A DNA stretch of 64,000 nucleotides, taken from the NCBI RefSeq assembly GCF_036567765.1, contig NZ_DATCTU010000112.1, positions 1 through 64,000 on the forward strand, in the 5' to 3' direction. This document shows, in pieces, positions 18,160 through 26,738 of the stretch. The translations under genes and the position numbers were made by a program. Source of the stretch: Pseudobacteroides sp. Lineage in GTDB: Bacteria > Bacillota > Clostridia > Acetivibrionales > DSM-2933. The notes beneath the pieces were generated by a model. That model was not told where the DNA came from. It was given only the letters and a program-made list of their open reading frames with translations, and made no database searches. Each line of letters opens with the position of its first letter. Position 1 is the stretch's first letter.

Positions 18160-18825
18160 ATGTTTAATAGGAGAGTATTGATATTCACAGGACATTTTGG
18201 AAGCGGTAAAACAGAGGTTGCGGTGAATTGTGCCATGAAGCTGGCCCAAGAATATAAGATGGCTATAATGGATTTTGATATAGTAAATCCATATTTCAGG
18301 ACTGCAGATGCCAGAGAAGTTCTAGTGCAAAAAGGAATAAATATTGTTTCGTCCATATATGCAAATACCAATGTTGATGTACCTGCCGTACCTGCTGAAA
18401 TAAATTCACTTTTTATAAAAAAAGACCAGCGGGTTGTTTTGGATGTAGGTGGTGATGATATAGGGGCAAGAGCTCTTTCTGCTTTTAAGGATCAGATACA
18501 AAATGATGACTCCGAAATGTATTTTGTTGTAAATGTGAAAAGGCCTATGACAGATAACCCGGAGAAAATAGAGAAAATAATCGGTGAAATAGAGGCAAGT
18601 TCAAGGCTGAAGGTTACATCCCTGATTAATAATACAAATATACTCAAAAGCTCCACAGGTGAGGAAATATTGGAGGGGCAAAAAATACTTGAAAAGGTGT
18701 CTTCGAAGCTTGGAATACCTATTGCCTTTACATCCGGATTTAACGATATAATAGACAAGGTAAGGAAAGAAATAAAAGGTGAAGTTTTCATAATGGATAA
18801 ATTTATAAAGCTGCCCTGGGAATAA
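18160..18825 (+). CDS. P-loop ATPase associated with korDABC
   Basis: A 221-residue P-loop protein with Walker A GHFGSGKTE at about 11-19, a DFD segment (about 40) and a Walker-B-like VVLDVGGDD (about 92-100), resembling the SIMIBI/MinD-like class. Similar genes are common next to clostridial 2-oxoacid oxidoreductase clusters, as here. The role (cofactor insertion, nucleotide sensing or other) is not known. It fits an operon with tcdA (20 nt upstream) and the PilZ gene. Confidence 0.75.
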   Translation: MFNRRVLIFTGHFGSGKTEVAVNCAMKLAQEYKMAIMDFDIVNPYFRTADAREVLVQKGINIVSSIYANTNVDVPAVPAEINSLFIKKDQRVVLDVGGDDIGARALSAFKDQIQNDDSEMYFVVNVKRPMTDNPEKIEKIIGEIEASSRLKVTSLINNTNILKSSTGEEILEGQKILEKVSSKLGIPIAFTSGFNDIIDKVRKEIKGEVFIMDKFIKLPWE

Positions 18826-18856
18826 GTCTTTCTAAACGAGAGGTGTGAATATATCA

Positions 18857-19561
18857 GTGGATAATAATTTGCTTGAGAAATATTTAAAGGTAGGTAGTAT
18901 TATAAAAACAAAAATTGAAAATAGCCCTGCATGGGTTACTAATATTATCTATTCATTGAGTGATGATTTCATTGAAGTTGATATCGGCCTTGAAAAGTCC
19001 TATCTAGAAAATATTATTATGATTGGTGATACAATTAAATGCAAGTATACATCCGATAGTATTGAGCTGATGTTTATAGGCTGGATTACAAATATACATA
19101 CTGCCCATCCTCAAAGATTAACAATAAAGGTTCATCAGGTGAATTGCTTTAATGATAAGAGGGATTATACAAGATTCGATGTATACTTAAGTGCTGTAAT
19201 AAGAAAAGATAAGTATCCCCCGAATGGGGTGTTTGCTATACTTACCAATATCAGCAAGGCAGGTGCAGCTTTTTTAGTAAGGGAAAACATTGAAAAAAGC
19301 ATAGGTGTTGATGATAATTTCATAAATAGCACATTTAATTTTGAGGTTAACCTGTCTTTTGAAAGGATTTTTACCTTTGACGGCAGTATTGTAAGAGTGG
19401 AACCCAGAGAAAAGGGAATGGAATACGGAGTTAAGTATGATTATATTGATCCACATGGTATATTGCTTCTTGAACAATTCTTAACCGAGCTTGCAAATGA
19501 GGACAAAGAGTTTTATAATAAACGGAGTGGATTTTGGTCAAAAAATAGTAAAATGAAGTAG
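18857..19561 (+). CDS. PilZ-domain (YcgR-like) c-di-GMP effector
   Basis: About 234 residues. The N-terminal domain resembles the YcgR-N beta-barrel. A C-terminal PilZ domain carries KRDYTRFDV (RxxxR) and NISKAGAAF ([DN]xSxxG), the c-di-GMP-binding signatures. Such proteins adjust motility or surface properties when the second messenger rises; the target here is unknown. I prefer GTG 18857 over GTG 18845 because the only SD (GAGAGG, 18838-18843) is almost on top of 18845, though the 13-nt spacing is long. It sits in the tcdA-korC run, an unexpected place for a signalling protein. Confidence 0.7.
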   Translation: MDNNLLEKYLKVGSIIKTKIENSPAWVTNIIYSLSDDFIEVDIGLEKSYLENIIMIGDTIKCKYTSDSIELMFIGWITNIHTAHPQRLTIKVHQVNCFNDKRDYTRFDVYLSAVIRKDKYPPNGVFAILTNISKAGAAFLVRENIEKSIGVDDNFINSTFNFEVNLSFERIFTFDGSIVRVEPREKGMEYGVKYDYIDPHGILLLEQFLTELANEDKEFYNKRSGFWSKNSKMK

Positions 19562-19570
19562 GGGGGTCTT

Positions 19571-19777
19571 ATGGCTAGGGTAAAATTTAATGAAGAAAAA
19601 TGTAAGGGCTGCAGATTGTGTGTAGAGGTCTGCCCAAAGAAAATAATAGCTATCAATACCGATAAGCTTAATTCTAAGGGGTTTCATCCTGCAGATGTAA
19701 AAGAAATGGATAAATGTATCGGGTGTGCTTTTTGTGCTACTATTTGCCCCGATGTAGTCATTGAAGTAGATAAATAA
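19571..19777 (+). CDS. korD: 2-oxoacid:ferredoxin oxidoreductase, delta (ferredoxin) subunit
   Basis: A 68-residue 2[4Fe-4S] ferredoxin with two complete motifs, CKGCRLCVEVCP and CIGCAFCATICP. It is the electron-transfer subunit delivering electrons from the TPP enzyme to free ferredoxin. It is followed by the alpha, beta and gamma genes in the order D-A-B-C typical of Kor/Vor enzymes. GGGGGTC precedes the ATG. Confidence 0.88.
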   Translation: MARVKFNEEKCKGCRLCVEVCPKKIIAINTDKLNSKGFHPADVKEMDKCIGCAFCATICPDVVIEVDK

Positions 19778-19787
19778 TAGTAGCTTT

Positions 19788-19825
19788 TCAAGGTTGACAA
19801 AATCGCAAGCGATTTTGTTTAGAAA
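19788..19825 (+). repeat. R1 half-copy immediately upstream of korA
   Basis: AAGGTTGACAAAATCGCAAGCGATTTTGTTTAGAAAGG: only the second R1 hairpin, placed between korD and the korA ribosome site. TTGACA and TTTAGA, 18 nt apart, resemble promoter boxes, so the repeat could carry an outward promoter. Confidence 0.5.
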
Positions 19826-19838
19826 GGGGACGTATTTG

Positions 19839-20897
19839 ATGGGAGAAAAAATTCTGATGAAAGGTAACGAAGTAATCGGTGAAGCTGCATTAAGGGCAGG
19901 CTGCAGGCATTATTTCGGTTACCCTATTACTCCGCAAACAGAAATAGCTCATTATATGGCTAAGAGGATGCCTGAGGAAGGCGGTACTTTTTTACAAGCC
20001 GAAAGTGAGGTTGCGGCTATAAATATGGTTTATGGTGCTGCCAGTGCAGGCGTAAGGGTTATGACATCATCCTCAAGCCCTGGTATAAGTCTTAAGCAGG
20101 AAGGAATATCGTATGCATCATGTGCGGAGTTGCCCGCTGTTGTAGTAAATATAGTTAGAACGGGACCGGGCTTAGGCGGAATACTTCCTGCACAGTGTGA
20201 TTATTTTCAAGCAGTTAAAGGCGGGGGACATGGTGACTACAAAATGGTAGTTTTGGCACCATGTAGTGTACAGGAACTTTATGAGCTCACTGTAGAGGCA
20301 TTTAACATATCGGATAAATACAGGATTCTATCAATGATTATGGGAGACGGAATATTAGGTCAGATGATGGAGCCTGTAGAATTTAAAGACAAGGAAGAGA
20401 TTATAAAAGTTGATAAAAATTGGGCTGTTACCGGAAGCAAAATGGAAAGACAGAACAATGTTATCACGTCAATTTATATAGATCCTGAGAAAATGGAAGA
20501 TCACAACCTAAAGCTGCAGGCTAAGTATAAAGCTATTGAAGAAAATGAGGTCAGGGTAGAAACCTATAACTGCGAAAATGCAGATGTTATTGTTGCAGCA
20601 TTTGGAACAGTTGCTAGGATCATAAAGAATGTTATAACAATGGCAGAAAAGGAAGGAATTAAGGTGGGGTTGATTAGACCTATCACACTTTGGCCTTTCC
20701 CTGACAACGAATTCCAGAAGTATGCAGATGTGCCCAAGGCTTTTCTGACAGTTGAAATGAATGCAGGGCAGATGGTTGAAGATGTAAGGATGGCGGTCAA
20801 TGGAAAGAAACCTGTTCATTTTTACGGAAGAATGGGTGGTATGATACCAACCCAGCAGGATATTCTTAACAAAATAAAAGAAATATTAAAGGGTTGA
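19839..20897 (+). CDS. korA: 2-oxoacid:ferredoxin oxidoreductase, alpha subunit
   Basis: A 352-residue pyrimidine-binding/transketolase-type subunit. GNEVIGEAALRAGCRHYFGYPITPQTEI is the family's N-terminal signature. With the beta subunit it forms the TPP active site that oxidatively decarboxylates a 2-oxoacid (2-oxoglutarate or branched-chain 2-oxoacids) to the acyl-CoA. Substrate is not decidable from sequence. The start is ATG 19839, with AAAGGGG 9 nt upstream; an earlier in-frame ATG at 19794 lies inside the repeat and lacks an SD. Confidence 0.9.
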   Translation: MGEKILMKGNEVIGEAALRAGCRHYFGYPITPQTEIAHYMAKRMPEEGGTFLQAESEVAAINMVYGAASAGVRVMTSSSSPGISLKQEGISYASCAELPAVVVNIVRTGPGLGGILPAQCDYFQAVKGGGHGDYKMVVLAPCSVQELYELTVEAFNISDKYRILSMIMGDGILGQMMEPVEFKDKEEIIKVDKNWAVTGSKMERQNNVITSIYIDPEKMEDHNLKLQAKYKAIEENEVRVETYNCENADVIVAAFGTVARIIKNVITMAEKEGIKVGLIRPITLWPFPDNEFQKYADVPKAFLTVEMNAGQMVEDVRMAVNGKKPVHFYGRMGGMIPTQQDILNKIKEILKG

Positions 20898-20922
20898 TTT
20901 GAATTTAGGAGGGAAATTAAAG

Positions 20923-21669
20923 ATGCCTAAAGTTTTTGAAAGGCCTCATGCATTAAAAGATGTTTCAATGCACTATTGCCCTGGATGTACTCACGGTATT
21001 GTTCACAGGCTTATTGCAGAAGTTATAGATGAGCTTCAGATAGAAGGTAAAACAGTTGGAATTTCGCCTGTTGGATGTACTTATAACAACTATGAGTATT
21101 TCAATTGCGATATGGTACAAGCAGCTCACGGAAGAGCTCCTGCTGTGGGAACAGGCGTTAAGAGAGCCAATCCGGACAATGTTGTCTTTACTTATCAGGG
21201 AGACGGCGATTTGGCGGCTATAGGTACCGCCGAAATAGTACATGCCGCTGCCAGAGGAGAAAAAATCACCACTATATTTGTGAATAATGCCATATATGGA
21301 ATGACTTCCGGTCAAATGGCACCAACTACTCTTTTAAATCAGGTAACAATGACTACTCCTTTCGGAAGAAATTCAGAGAGTCACGGTTTCCCGATAAAAG
21401 TATGCGAAATGCTTTCAACTCTTGAAGGTGTAGTATATCTCGAAAGAGTAGCAGTAAATGATATTAAAAACATAAAGAACGCTAAACAGGCTATTAAAAA
21501 AGCCTTCCAGATACAGTTGGCAAATAAGGGTTTTTCACTTGTTGAGATCCTCTCAACCTGCCCTACAAACTGGGGATTAAATCCTATTGAGTCATTAAAA
21601 TGGCTTCAGGACAACATGATGCCGCATTATCCTTTGGGTAATTTCAAGGGAAAGGATTTGGAGGTGTAG
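20923..21669 (+). CDS. korB: 2-oxoacid:ferredoxin oxidoreductase, beta subunit
   Basis: A 248-residue TPP-binding subunit. YCPGCTHGI near the N-terminus and YQGDGDLAAIGTAE (GDGD, the Mg-TPP site) are diagnostic. It pairs with KorA. I start it at ATG 20923 because TAGGAGG ends 10 nt upstream; the in-frame TTG at 20899 precedes that SD and cannot use it. It lies 25 nt downstream of korA and 4 nt upstream of korC. Confidence 0.9.
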   Translation: MPKVFERPHALKDVSMHYCPGCTHGIVHRLIAEVIDELQIEGKTVGISPVGCTYNNYEYFNCDMVQAAHGRAPAVGTGVKRANPDNVVFTYQGDGDLAAIGTAEIVHAAARGEKITTIFVNNAIYGMTSGQMAPTTLLNQVTMTTPFGRNSESHGFPIKVCEMLSTLEGVVYLERVAVNDIKNIKNAKQAIKKAFQIQLANKGFSLVEILSTCPTNWGLNPIESLKWLQDNMMPHYPLGNFKGKDLEV

Positions 21670-21673
21670 GACA

Positions 21674-22207
21674 GTGGTAAAACAGGAGATAATTATAGCA
21701 GGTTTTGGTGGACAGGGAATTTTATCTGCCGGAAGAGTTCTTGCTAATGCAGGAATGATAGAGAAAAAGAATGTTTCATGGCTTCCCTCATATGGACCGG
21801 AAATGAGAGGGGGAACTGCCAACTGCAGTGTGGTAATTTCCGACGAACCGGTGGCTTCACCGATATTGAACAGTGCTACAGCACTTATCGTTATGAATGG
21901 TCCTTCCCTTTCCAAATTTGAGAACACAGTTGTAGAGGGCGGAGTTATTATAATAGACAGTTCTTTAGTTGATGCTGAGGTGAAAAGAAAGGATGTCCAG
22001 GTTTACAGGATCCCTGCCAGCAAAATGGCTGACGAAATGGGCAATGTAACCTATGCCAACATAATACTTTTAGGAAAACTTATAGCTCATACGGAAATTA
22101 TTTCAACAGAGAGCTTTGAGGAGTCTTTAAAGAAGGTTTTACCATCTAAAAAGCATCATATGATACCGGAGGAAATGAAAGCTCTAAAAAATGGTATAAA
22201 TTTTTAA
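21674..22207 (+). CDS. korC: 2-oxoacid:ferredoxin oxidoreductase, gamma subunit
   Basis: A 177-residue gamma subunit with a GTG start 4 nt after korB. It opens with IIIAGFGGQGILSAGRVLA, the characteristic GFGGQG loop, and SYGPEMRGGTANC follows. It completes the D-A-B-C enzyme. A strong hairpin terminator follows, so the transcript that may start as far back as the flavoprotein gene ends here. Confidence 0.9.
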   Translation: MVKQEIIIAGFGGQGILSAGRVLANAGMIEKKNVSWLPSYGPEMRGGTANCSVVISDEPVASPILNSATALIVMNGPSLSKFENTVVEGGVIIIDSSLVDAEVKRKDVQVYRIPASKMADEMGNVTYANIILLGKLIAHTEIISTESFEESLKKVLPSKKHHMIPEEMKALKNGINF

Positions 22208-22246
22208 TCAAATTTAAAGGGTTAATTACTACTAATATATTAAATG

Positions 22247-22288
22247 CTAAAAGGGGTACTGCAAGAAGTCTTGCAATACCCCTTTTAG
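22247..22288. terminator. Bidirectional terminator between korC and glnN
   Basis: CTAAAAGGGGTA(c)TGCAAG-aagt-CTTGCA(a)TACCCCTTTTAG: an 18-bp near-perfect stem with built-in A and T tracts on both sides, between convergent genes. Confidence 0.85.
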
Positions 22289-22302
22289 AGTAATGTGCAC
22301 CA

Positions 22303-22407
22303 CTATATTAAAAGTGGATAAACCTATTACCTTTGTCTGTCGCAAATCCTGTTGAACCGTTCGTTATTGCTTCGCCAAATGTAAGATTAGTAACACTTTT
22401 AATATAG
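22303..22407. repeat. 105-bp imperfect palindrome with 14-bp perfect ends
   Basis: CTATATTAAAAGTG (22303-22316) is the exact inverse of CACTTTTAATATAG (22394-22407), with imperfect pairing inside. It is MITE-like in shape but only one copy is in this window. Confidence 0.5.
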
Positions 22408-22423
22408 GTAGGGAATTTTTCGA

Positions 22424-24514
22424 TTATATGTTAAAAAGTAAATCACTGTATGTTGGTATCGGCCACAAGTCGGCATCAACCAATGTTTCGAGTTTATCGG
22501 CATCGGCTCTTACAGCAGCCATCTGTGTAAATACTGTGTCTCTGTAGAAGCATGCTTGCTTGAATGAATCGCCATGCATAGAGGCAGCTTTTTCAGTAAC
22601 ATCTTGAAGTATCTTTATATTCTTCTTCAAGGAAGCCAATAATGAAGAAACTTCAGTAAGTAATTCTGTCTGAGCCGAAACATCAGCCTGAATACCTGTA
22701 TTCTTAATAGCAGATATTGAGCTGGCAAGGTCGGTTGTGTAAGCAATAACTGCAGGTACAATCTGACGGTTAACCATTTCAAGTGCTGTTAAGGCTTCTA
22801 TATTAATAGTTTTGATATAGTTCTCAAGGTTGATTTCGTAACGTGATTCACATTCGGTTTTGCTAAGTACTCCATGCTTGCTTAATACTGATATATTCTT
22901 TTCAGAAATAAGTGCAGGAATAGCAGCAACTGTTGAACGGATATTTGGAAGATCTCTCTTTTCAGCTTCGGCAACCCATTCATCAGAGTACCCGTTACCG
23001 TTAAAGATAACTCTCTTGTGATTCTTGACCATTTCCTGAAGCAATGCCTGAACATCCTTATTAAGGTCATTTGAACCTTCAAGTCTGTCTGCTACCTGGC
23101 TCAATACTTCAGCTACAATGGTATTTAATACGAAGTTGGCACCTGCTATAGATTGTGATGAACCAACCATTCTGAATTCAAATTTGTTACCTGTGAACGC
23201 AAACGGTGAAGTTCTGTTTCTGTCTGTTGTATCTTTAGGAAGAGGAGGGAGAGTTGTAACACCAACTGTTAATTCTCCGCCGGACTTTGAACTTTTTGCT
23301 CCACCATTTTCGATTTGATCAAGTATATCTGTAAGCTGTTCTCCAAGGAATATTGAAATTATGGCAGGCGGTGCTTCATTTGCTCCCAAACGATGGTCAT
23401 TTCCAGGGCTTGCAGCTGAAAGTCTCAATAAATCAGCATATTCGTCAACTGCTCTAATTACTGAGCAAAGGAATAACAAAAACTGTGCATTGTCATGGGG
23501 AGTGCTGCCAGGCTCTAGGAGGTTCTGGCCGTCGTTTGTAGCCATTGACCAGTTGTTGTGTTTACCTGAACCGTTAACGCCTGCGAATGGCTTTTCGTGC
23601 TGCAAGCATACCAGACCATGCCTTAATGCTACTTTTTTCATAAGATCCATCGTAAGCTGATTGTGGTCGGTCGCTATGTTTGTAGTTGAGAATATCGGAG
23701 CCAATTCATGCTGAGCAGGAGCAACTTCGTTGTGCTTGGTTTTTGCAGAAATCCCAAGTGCCCACAATTCCTCATCCAACTCTTTCATGTACTCGGAGAC
23801 TCTTTCCTTTAATGTTCCGAAGTAATGATCTTCCATTTCCTGACCTTTAGGAGGCATGGAACCGAAAAGTGTACGGCCTGTGAATATAAGGTCCTTACGT
23901 GCATCGTATAAACTTTTATCTACAAGGAAATACTCCTGTTCAGGACCAACTGTAGTTATAATGTTTTTAGCTGTTGTATTTCCAAAGATTTTTAATATAC
24001 GCATTGCCTGTTTGTTAAGAGCTTCCATTGAGCGGAGCAAAGGAGTTTTCTTATCCAATGCCTCTCCAGTATATGAACAAAATGCTGTTGGTATATATAA
24101 AGAGTCGTCTTTTATAAAAGCTGGTGAAGTACAATCCCAAGCAGTATATCCCCTAGCTTCAAATGTTGCTCTCAAGCCTCCGGATGGGAAAGATGAAGCA
24201 TCGGGCTCACCTTTTATCAGTTCTTTTCCTGAAAACTCAAGGATTACCTTACCGTCTGAAGTAGGTGAAATGAATGAATCGTGCTTTTCTGCAGTAATTC
24301 CTGTCATTGGCTGGAACCAATGAGTAAAGTGGGTTGCACCGTTTTCTATAGCCCAATCCTTCATAGCACTTGCAACGACCTCAGCTACAGCAGGATCGAG
24401 AGGAAGACCTTCATCAATTGTCTTTTTCAAAGCTTTATATGTTGCTTTAGGAAGACGTTCTCTCATAGTTGCATCATTAAATACTTTAGAACCGAAAATT
24501 TCTGATGGAATCAT
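22424..24514 (-). CDS. glnN: Glutamine synthetase, type III
   Basis: A 696-residue GSIII, far longer than GSI (about 450) and typical of Bacteroides and clostridia. It condenses ammonia and glutamate to glutamine with ATP. Visible hallmarks are GATHFTHWFQPMTGITAEKHDSF near residues 58-80, KTKHNEVAPAQHELAP, NGSGKHNNWS (ATP/ammonium site) and NRTSPFAFTGNKFEFRM. AAGGGGA precedes the ATG. The leader carries a promoter, two hexaloop hairpins and an intrinsic terminator, indicating control by transcription antitermination (separate entries). Confidence 0.95.
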   Translation of the reverse strand: MIPSEIFGSKVFNDATMRERLPKATYKALKKTIDEGLPLDPAVAEVVASAMKDWAIENGATHFTHWFQPMTGITAEKHDSFISPTSDGKVILEFSGKELIKGEPDASSFPSGGLRATFEARGYTAWDCTSPAFIKDDSLYIPTAFCSYTGEALDKKTPLLRSMEALNKQAMRILKIFGNTTAKNIITTVGPEQEYFLVDKSLYDARKDLIFTGRTLFGSMPPKGQEMEDHYFGTLKERVSEYMKELDEELWALGISAKTKHNEVAPAQHELAPIFSTTNIATDHNQLTMDLMKKVALRHGLVCLQHEKPFAGVNGSGKHNNWSMATNDGQNLLEPGSTPHDNAQFLLFLCSVIRAVDEYADLLRLSAASPGNDHRLGANEAPPAIISIFLGEQLTDILDQIENGGAKSSKSGGELTVGVTTLPPLPKDTTDRNRTSPFAFTGNKFEFRMVGSSQSIAGANFVLNTIVAEVLSQVADRLEGSNDLNKDVQALLQEMVKNHKRVIFNGNGYSDEWVAEAEKRDLPNIRSTVAAIPALISEKNISVLSKHGVLSKTECESRYEINLENYIKTINIEALTALEMVNRQIVPAVIAYTTDLASSISAIKNTGIQADVSAQTELLTEVSSLLASLKKNIKILQDVTEKAASMHGDSFKQACFYRDTVFTQMAAVRADADKLETLVDADLWPIPTYSDLLFNI

Positions 24515-24564
24515 TTTGTTATCCCCTTTCTAATTATACAAGAAATCATAATATACTTAAGAGC

Positions 24565-24604
24565 AAAATAAAAAGAGCGAATTAAAGTAATTCAAAACGC
24601 CCTT
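24565..24604 (-). terminator. Intrinsic terminator in the glnN leader
   Basis: On the minus strand AAGGGC pairs with GCTCTT and GAATT with AATTC around a 5-nt loop, with a GTTTT bulge on one side, then TTTATTTT. It lies 50 nt before the glnN start, so it would abort transcription unless disrupted. Confidence 0.75.
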
Positions 24605-24655
24605 GTTTACTCCATGACTAAGCTTCAATAAATAATTGACCTCTTTGCCTATTAT
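24586..24655 (-). promoter_or_regulatory. Candidate ANTAR-type two-hairpin antiterminator of glnN
   Basis: Read on the minus strand. P1 (24655-24632) is a stem ATAATAGGC / GTCAATTAT with one A-A mismatch, capped by the hexaloop AAAGAG. P2 (24611-24586) has AAAC/GTTT closing the hexaloop AAGGGC, extended by AGT/ACT. Both loops have A at position 1 and G at position 4, the rule established for RNAs bound by ANTAR regulators. The P2 loop is the same AAGGGC that forms the 5' arm of the terminator, so P2 and terminator exclude each other. Confidence 0.65.
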
Positions 24656-24698
24656 CGTGTGAAGACTATTAATTGCTATTAAATTAAACTCAATTTAA

Positions 24699-24727
24699 AT
24701 AATACCGCTTTTTTAATTAAAATGCAA
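24699..24727 (-). promoter_or_regulatory. Probable glnN promoter
   Basis: Minus strand TTGCAT, 17-nt spacer, TATTAT. The predicted start near 24692 gives a leader of about 175 nt that includes both hairpins and the terminator. Confidence 0.55.
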
Positions 24728-24886
24728 GATAAAAATTTTGATCATATACAAAAAACATATAATAGTAGTATTATATAATTATGAGCCATAAGTGGTTCAC
24801 CAATTTGCTGTTGGAGTAAAAACAATATTTAATTGTCCAGTGCATGCCGCTGCCATTATATAAACTTACGGAACGGAGATTTATAG
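24728..24886. other. Divergent spacer, no gene seen
   Basis: AT-rich DNA between the glnN promoter and the transglutaminase-like gene. A TATAAT near 24760 could serve the plus-strand gene, but no matching -35 at proper spacing is evident. Confidence 0.35.
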
Positions 24887-26095
24887 ATGGATATTAATTT
24901 TGTAACAATTGCATTTGTAATAATATTTTTTTTGCCAATTATATCAGGTGCGTTAAGGCCTTTTACTAGGGAGCGGATTTATCACTCATTAGAATCCCTT
25001 TTTGAAAATATTGAGCTCATTCTTTTATTGATTGTATCAATATACTTGACAAAAACAATATATTTTGAACACGGTGACGGCGTGCTTTTCGATATATATC
25101 AGATGATACCGGAGGGCTTTAAGAATATATTTAATGGAAGAGATATACTTGTGTATATTTTTAATGTTCCAATCATCCTTGCTGTTCTGCTTATTTTAAT
25201 GTGGCCTATAAAGGAATTAATTTACAGATTTTTAATTGCACCTACTTCAGAAGCTCTCTATGAAGGAATTAATCCATTGGGTAAGGGTATAAAAATCCTG
25301 TTAGGAGGTATTGTCCAGATTCCTAGGTCAATTCTGGTTATTCTTATCATGGGGCTATTACTTAATTTTTTCAATTACTATTACCAGTATCCCCAGCTTT
25401 CCAATCTCATGAAGGATTCTACAGCCTACAACTTTATTTATAATAAAGGCCTTACACCGATTCTTGATTCAGGTATTGCGAAAAAGATACCAGTGCTTTT
25501 AAATGATTCTTTTAGTAATTCAGGGAATGGAAATAATCTTGTACCTGACCTGAACGGTAATAAAGCAGGAATGCAGGAATTGGTCAAAAAAATAGCAGGA
25601 CAAAATGTAAGGGTAATAGAGTATTTTAATGGGGTAACCCTGGATCAGGCTATTAAATCAAATAAAGATATTGATGGCACTGCAAGGGATATTACAAAAG
25701 ACGCTAAAAGTGATTATGAAAAGGCACAGAAGATATATAAATGGATATCCGAAAACCTCAGCTATGACTATGATAAGGCGGAAAGGGTCAGTGTTAATCC
25801 TGCCGGGATAGAATCCGGTTCAATAATCGCGTTTAGAGCAAGAAATGGAATATGTTTTGATTATTCATGTCTGTATATTTCAATGTGCAGGGCAGTTGGG
25901 CTTAAGGTTCGATTGGTTACAGGGCTTGGGTACAGCGGTATCACCTGGGGAGATCATGCCTGGAATCAGGTGTTCTCAAAAGAAAAGAATAAGTGGATAA
26001 ATGTGGACACTACATTCGGGACTATGGCAAATTACTTTGATAGGTCCAATTTTGATACAGACCATAAAAATCCAGAGGTTCAGGGCGAGTGGTAG
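24887..26095 (+). CDS. Membrane protein with transglutaminase-like domain
   Basis: 402 residues. Four hydrophobic segments in the first ~170 residues (about 5-25, 43-60, 88-110, 140-165) anchor the protein. An external region then carries a transglutaminase/protease-like domain with Cys (GICFDYSCLY, about 325), His (GDHAWNQV, about 364) and Asp (INVDTTFG, about 378). The spacing fits the Cys-His-Asp triad. Possible activities are peptide cleavage or crosslinking at the cell surface; the substrate is unknown. Confidence 0.8.
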   Translation: MDINFVTIAFVIIFFLPIISGALRPFTRERIYHSLESLFENIELILLLIVSIYLTKTIYFEHGDGVLFDIYQMIPEGFKNIFNGRDILVYIFNVPIILAVLLILMWPIKELIYRFLIAPTSEALYEGINPLGKGIKILLGGIVQIPRSILVILIMGLLLNFFNYYYQYPQLSNLMKDSTAYNFIYNKGLTPILDSGIAKKIPVLLNDSFSNSGNGNNLVPDLNGNKAGMQELVKKIAGQNVRVIEYFNGVTLDQAIKSNKDIDGTARDITKDAKSDYEKAQKIYKWISENLSYDYDKAERVSVNPAGIESGSIIAFRARNGICFDYSCLYISMCRAVGLKVRLVTGLGYSGITWGDHAWNQVFSKEKNKWINVDTTFGTMANYFDRSNFDTDHKNPEVQGEW

Positions 26096-26138
26096 CTTTA
26101 ACAAGGGGATTTTCATACTGCCGACTAAAATACCCGGC

Positions 26139-26459
26139 TTATATGAATGCTCCCCTTAGTTTTGGATTGCTTTTGTAGGCTATTTCCTCAAAGGTATAGC
26201 CTAGTAATAGGTGCTCATGCATGTTATTTATTTCTAGAATATCCTCGATCTTATGAATATGGCCGTTGGAGGTCTTGATTGGAAATCCGGTGAATCCCGA
26301 GAAGTAATGTGTATGGTTGCTGTAGGAAGAAACACCGTAAAAAAAGTGTATATGGAATGAGTTGATTCCAAGCATACTCTCCGTATATCCTCTTATTCTA
26401 TGTTTATGTCCTTTTGTAACTTTTGAATCTATTTTGTATTCATGTATATGAGGATTCAT
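26139..26459 (-). CDS. YmaF-family His-rich protein
   Basis: A 106-residue protein rich in His-x-His pairs (HIHEY, GHKHRIRG, HIHFFYGV, NHTHYFSG, NGHIHKIED), the pattern of the YmaF family (Pfam PF12788) of Bacillus and clostridia. The function is unknown; metal binding is plausible from the histidines. I use ATG 26459, not the one at 26471, because GGAGGT sits between the two, 5-6 nt before 26459. Convergent with the transglutaminase-like gene. Confidence 0.8.
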   Translation of the reverse strand: MNPHIHEYKIDSKVTKGHKHRIRGYTESMLGINSFHIHFFYGVSSYSNHTHYFSGFTGFPIKTSNGHIHKIEDILEINNMHEHLLLGYTFEEIAYKSNPKLRGAFI

Positions 26460-26604
26460 TTGTACCTCCATGTTAATACTTTGCTTAATGTCTTTGAGAA
26501 TTTTTGTACCTTATTATATAATATTGTACAATTAATTTAAATTTATTATTAATATTTTTTGCCATGAAGAAGTTTGATCAATAAAAAGTGATTTTTTATG
26601 TACC

Positions 26605-26633
26605 TTGTTTCCTTTAAAATAATATGGTATAAT
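26605..26633 (+). promoter_or_regulatory. Probable typA promoter
   Basis: TTGTTT (26605-26610), 17-nt spacer, TATAAT (26628-26633), about 105 nt upstream of the GTG start of typA. Confidence 0.6.
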
Positions 26634-26738
26634 TTCTTGCACGTAATTTATAAAAATATAGACTTGTATTAAACTACAATTATTTGGCATTTATAATATT
26701 AATATAATAGAAATTTGCCAAGATAGAAAGGGATTTTT

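Noticed and set aside
24515..24700. T-box or glutamine riboswitch in the glnN leader
   Set aside because: No T-box AGGGTGGNACCGCG-type antiterminator core or specifier loop was found. The paired hexaloops fit an ANTAR target better.
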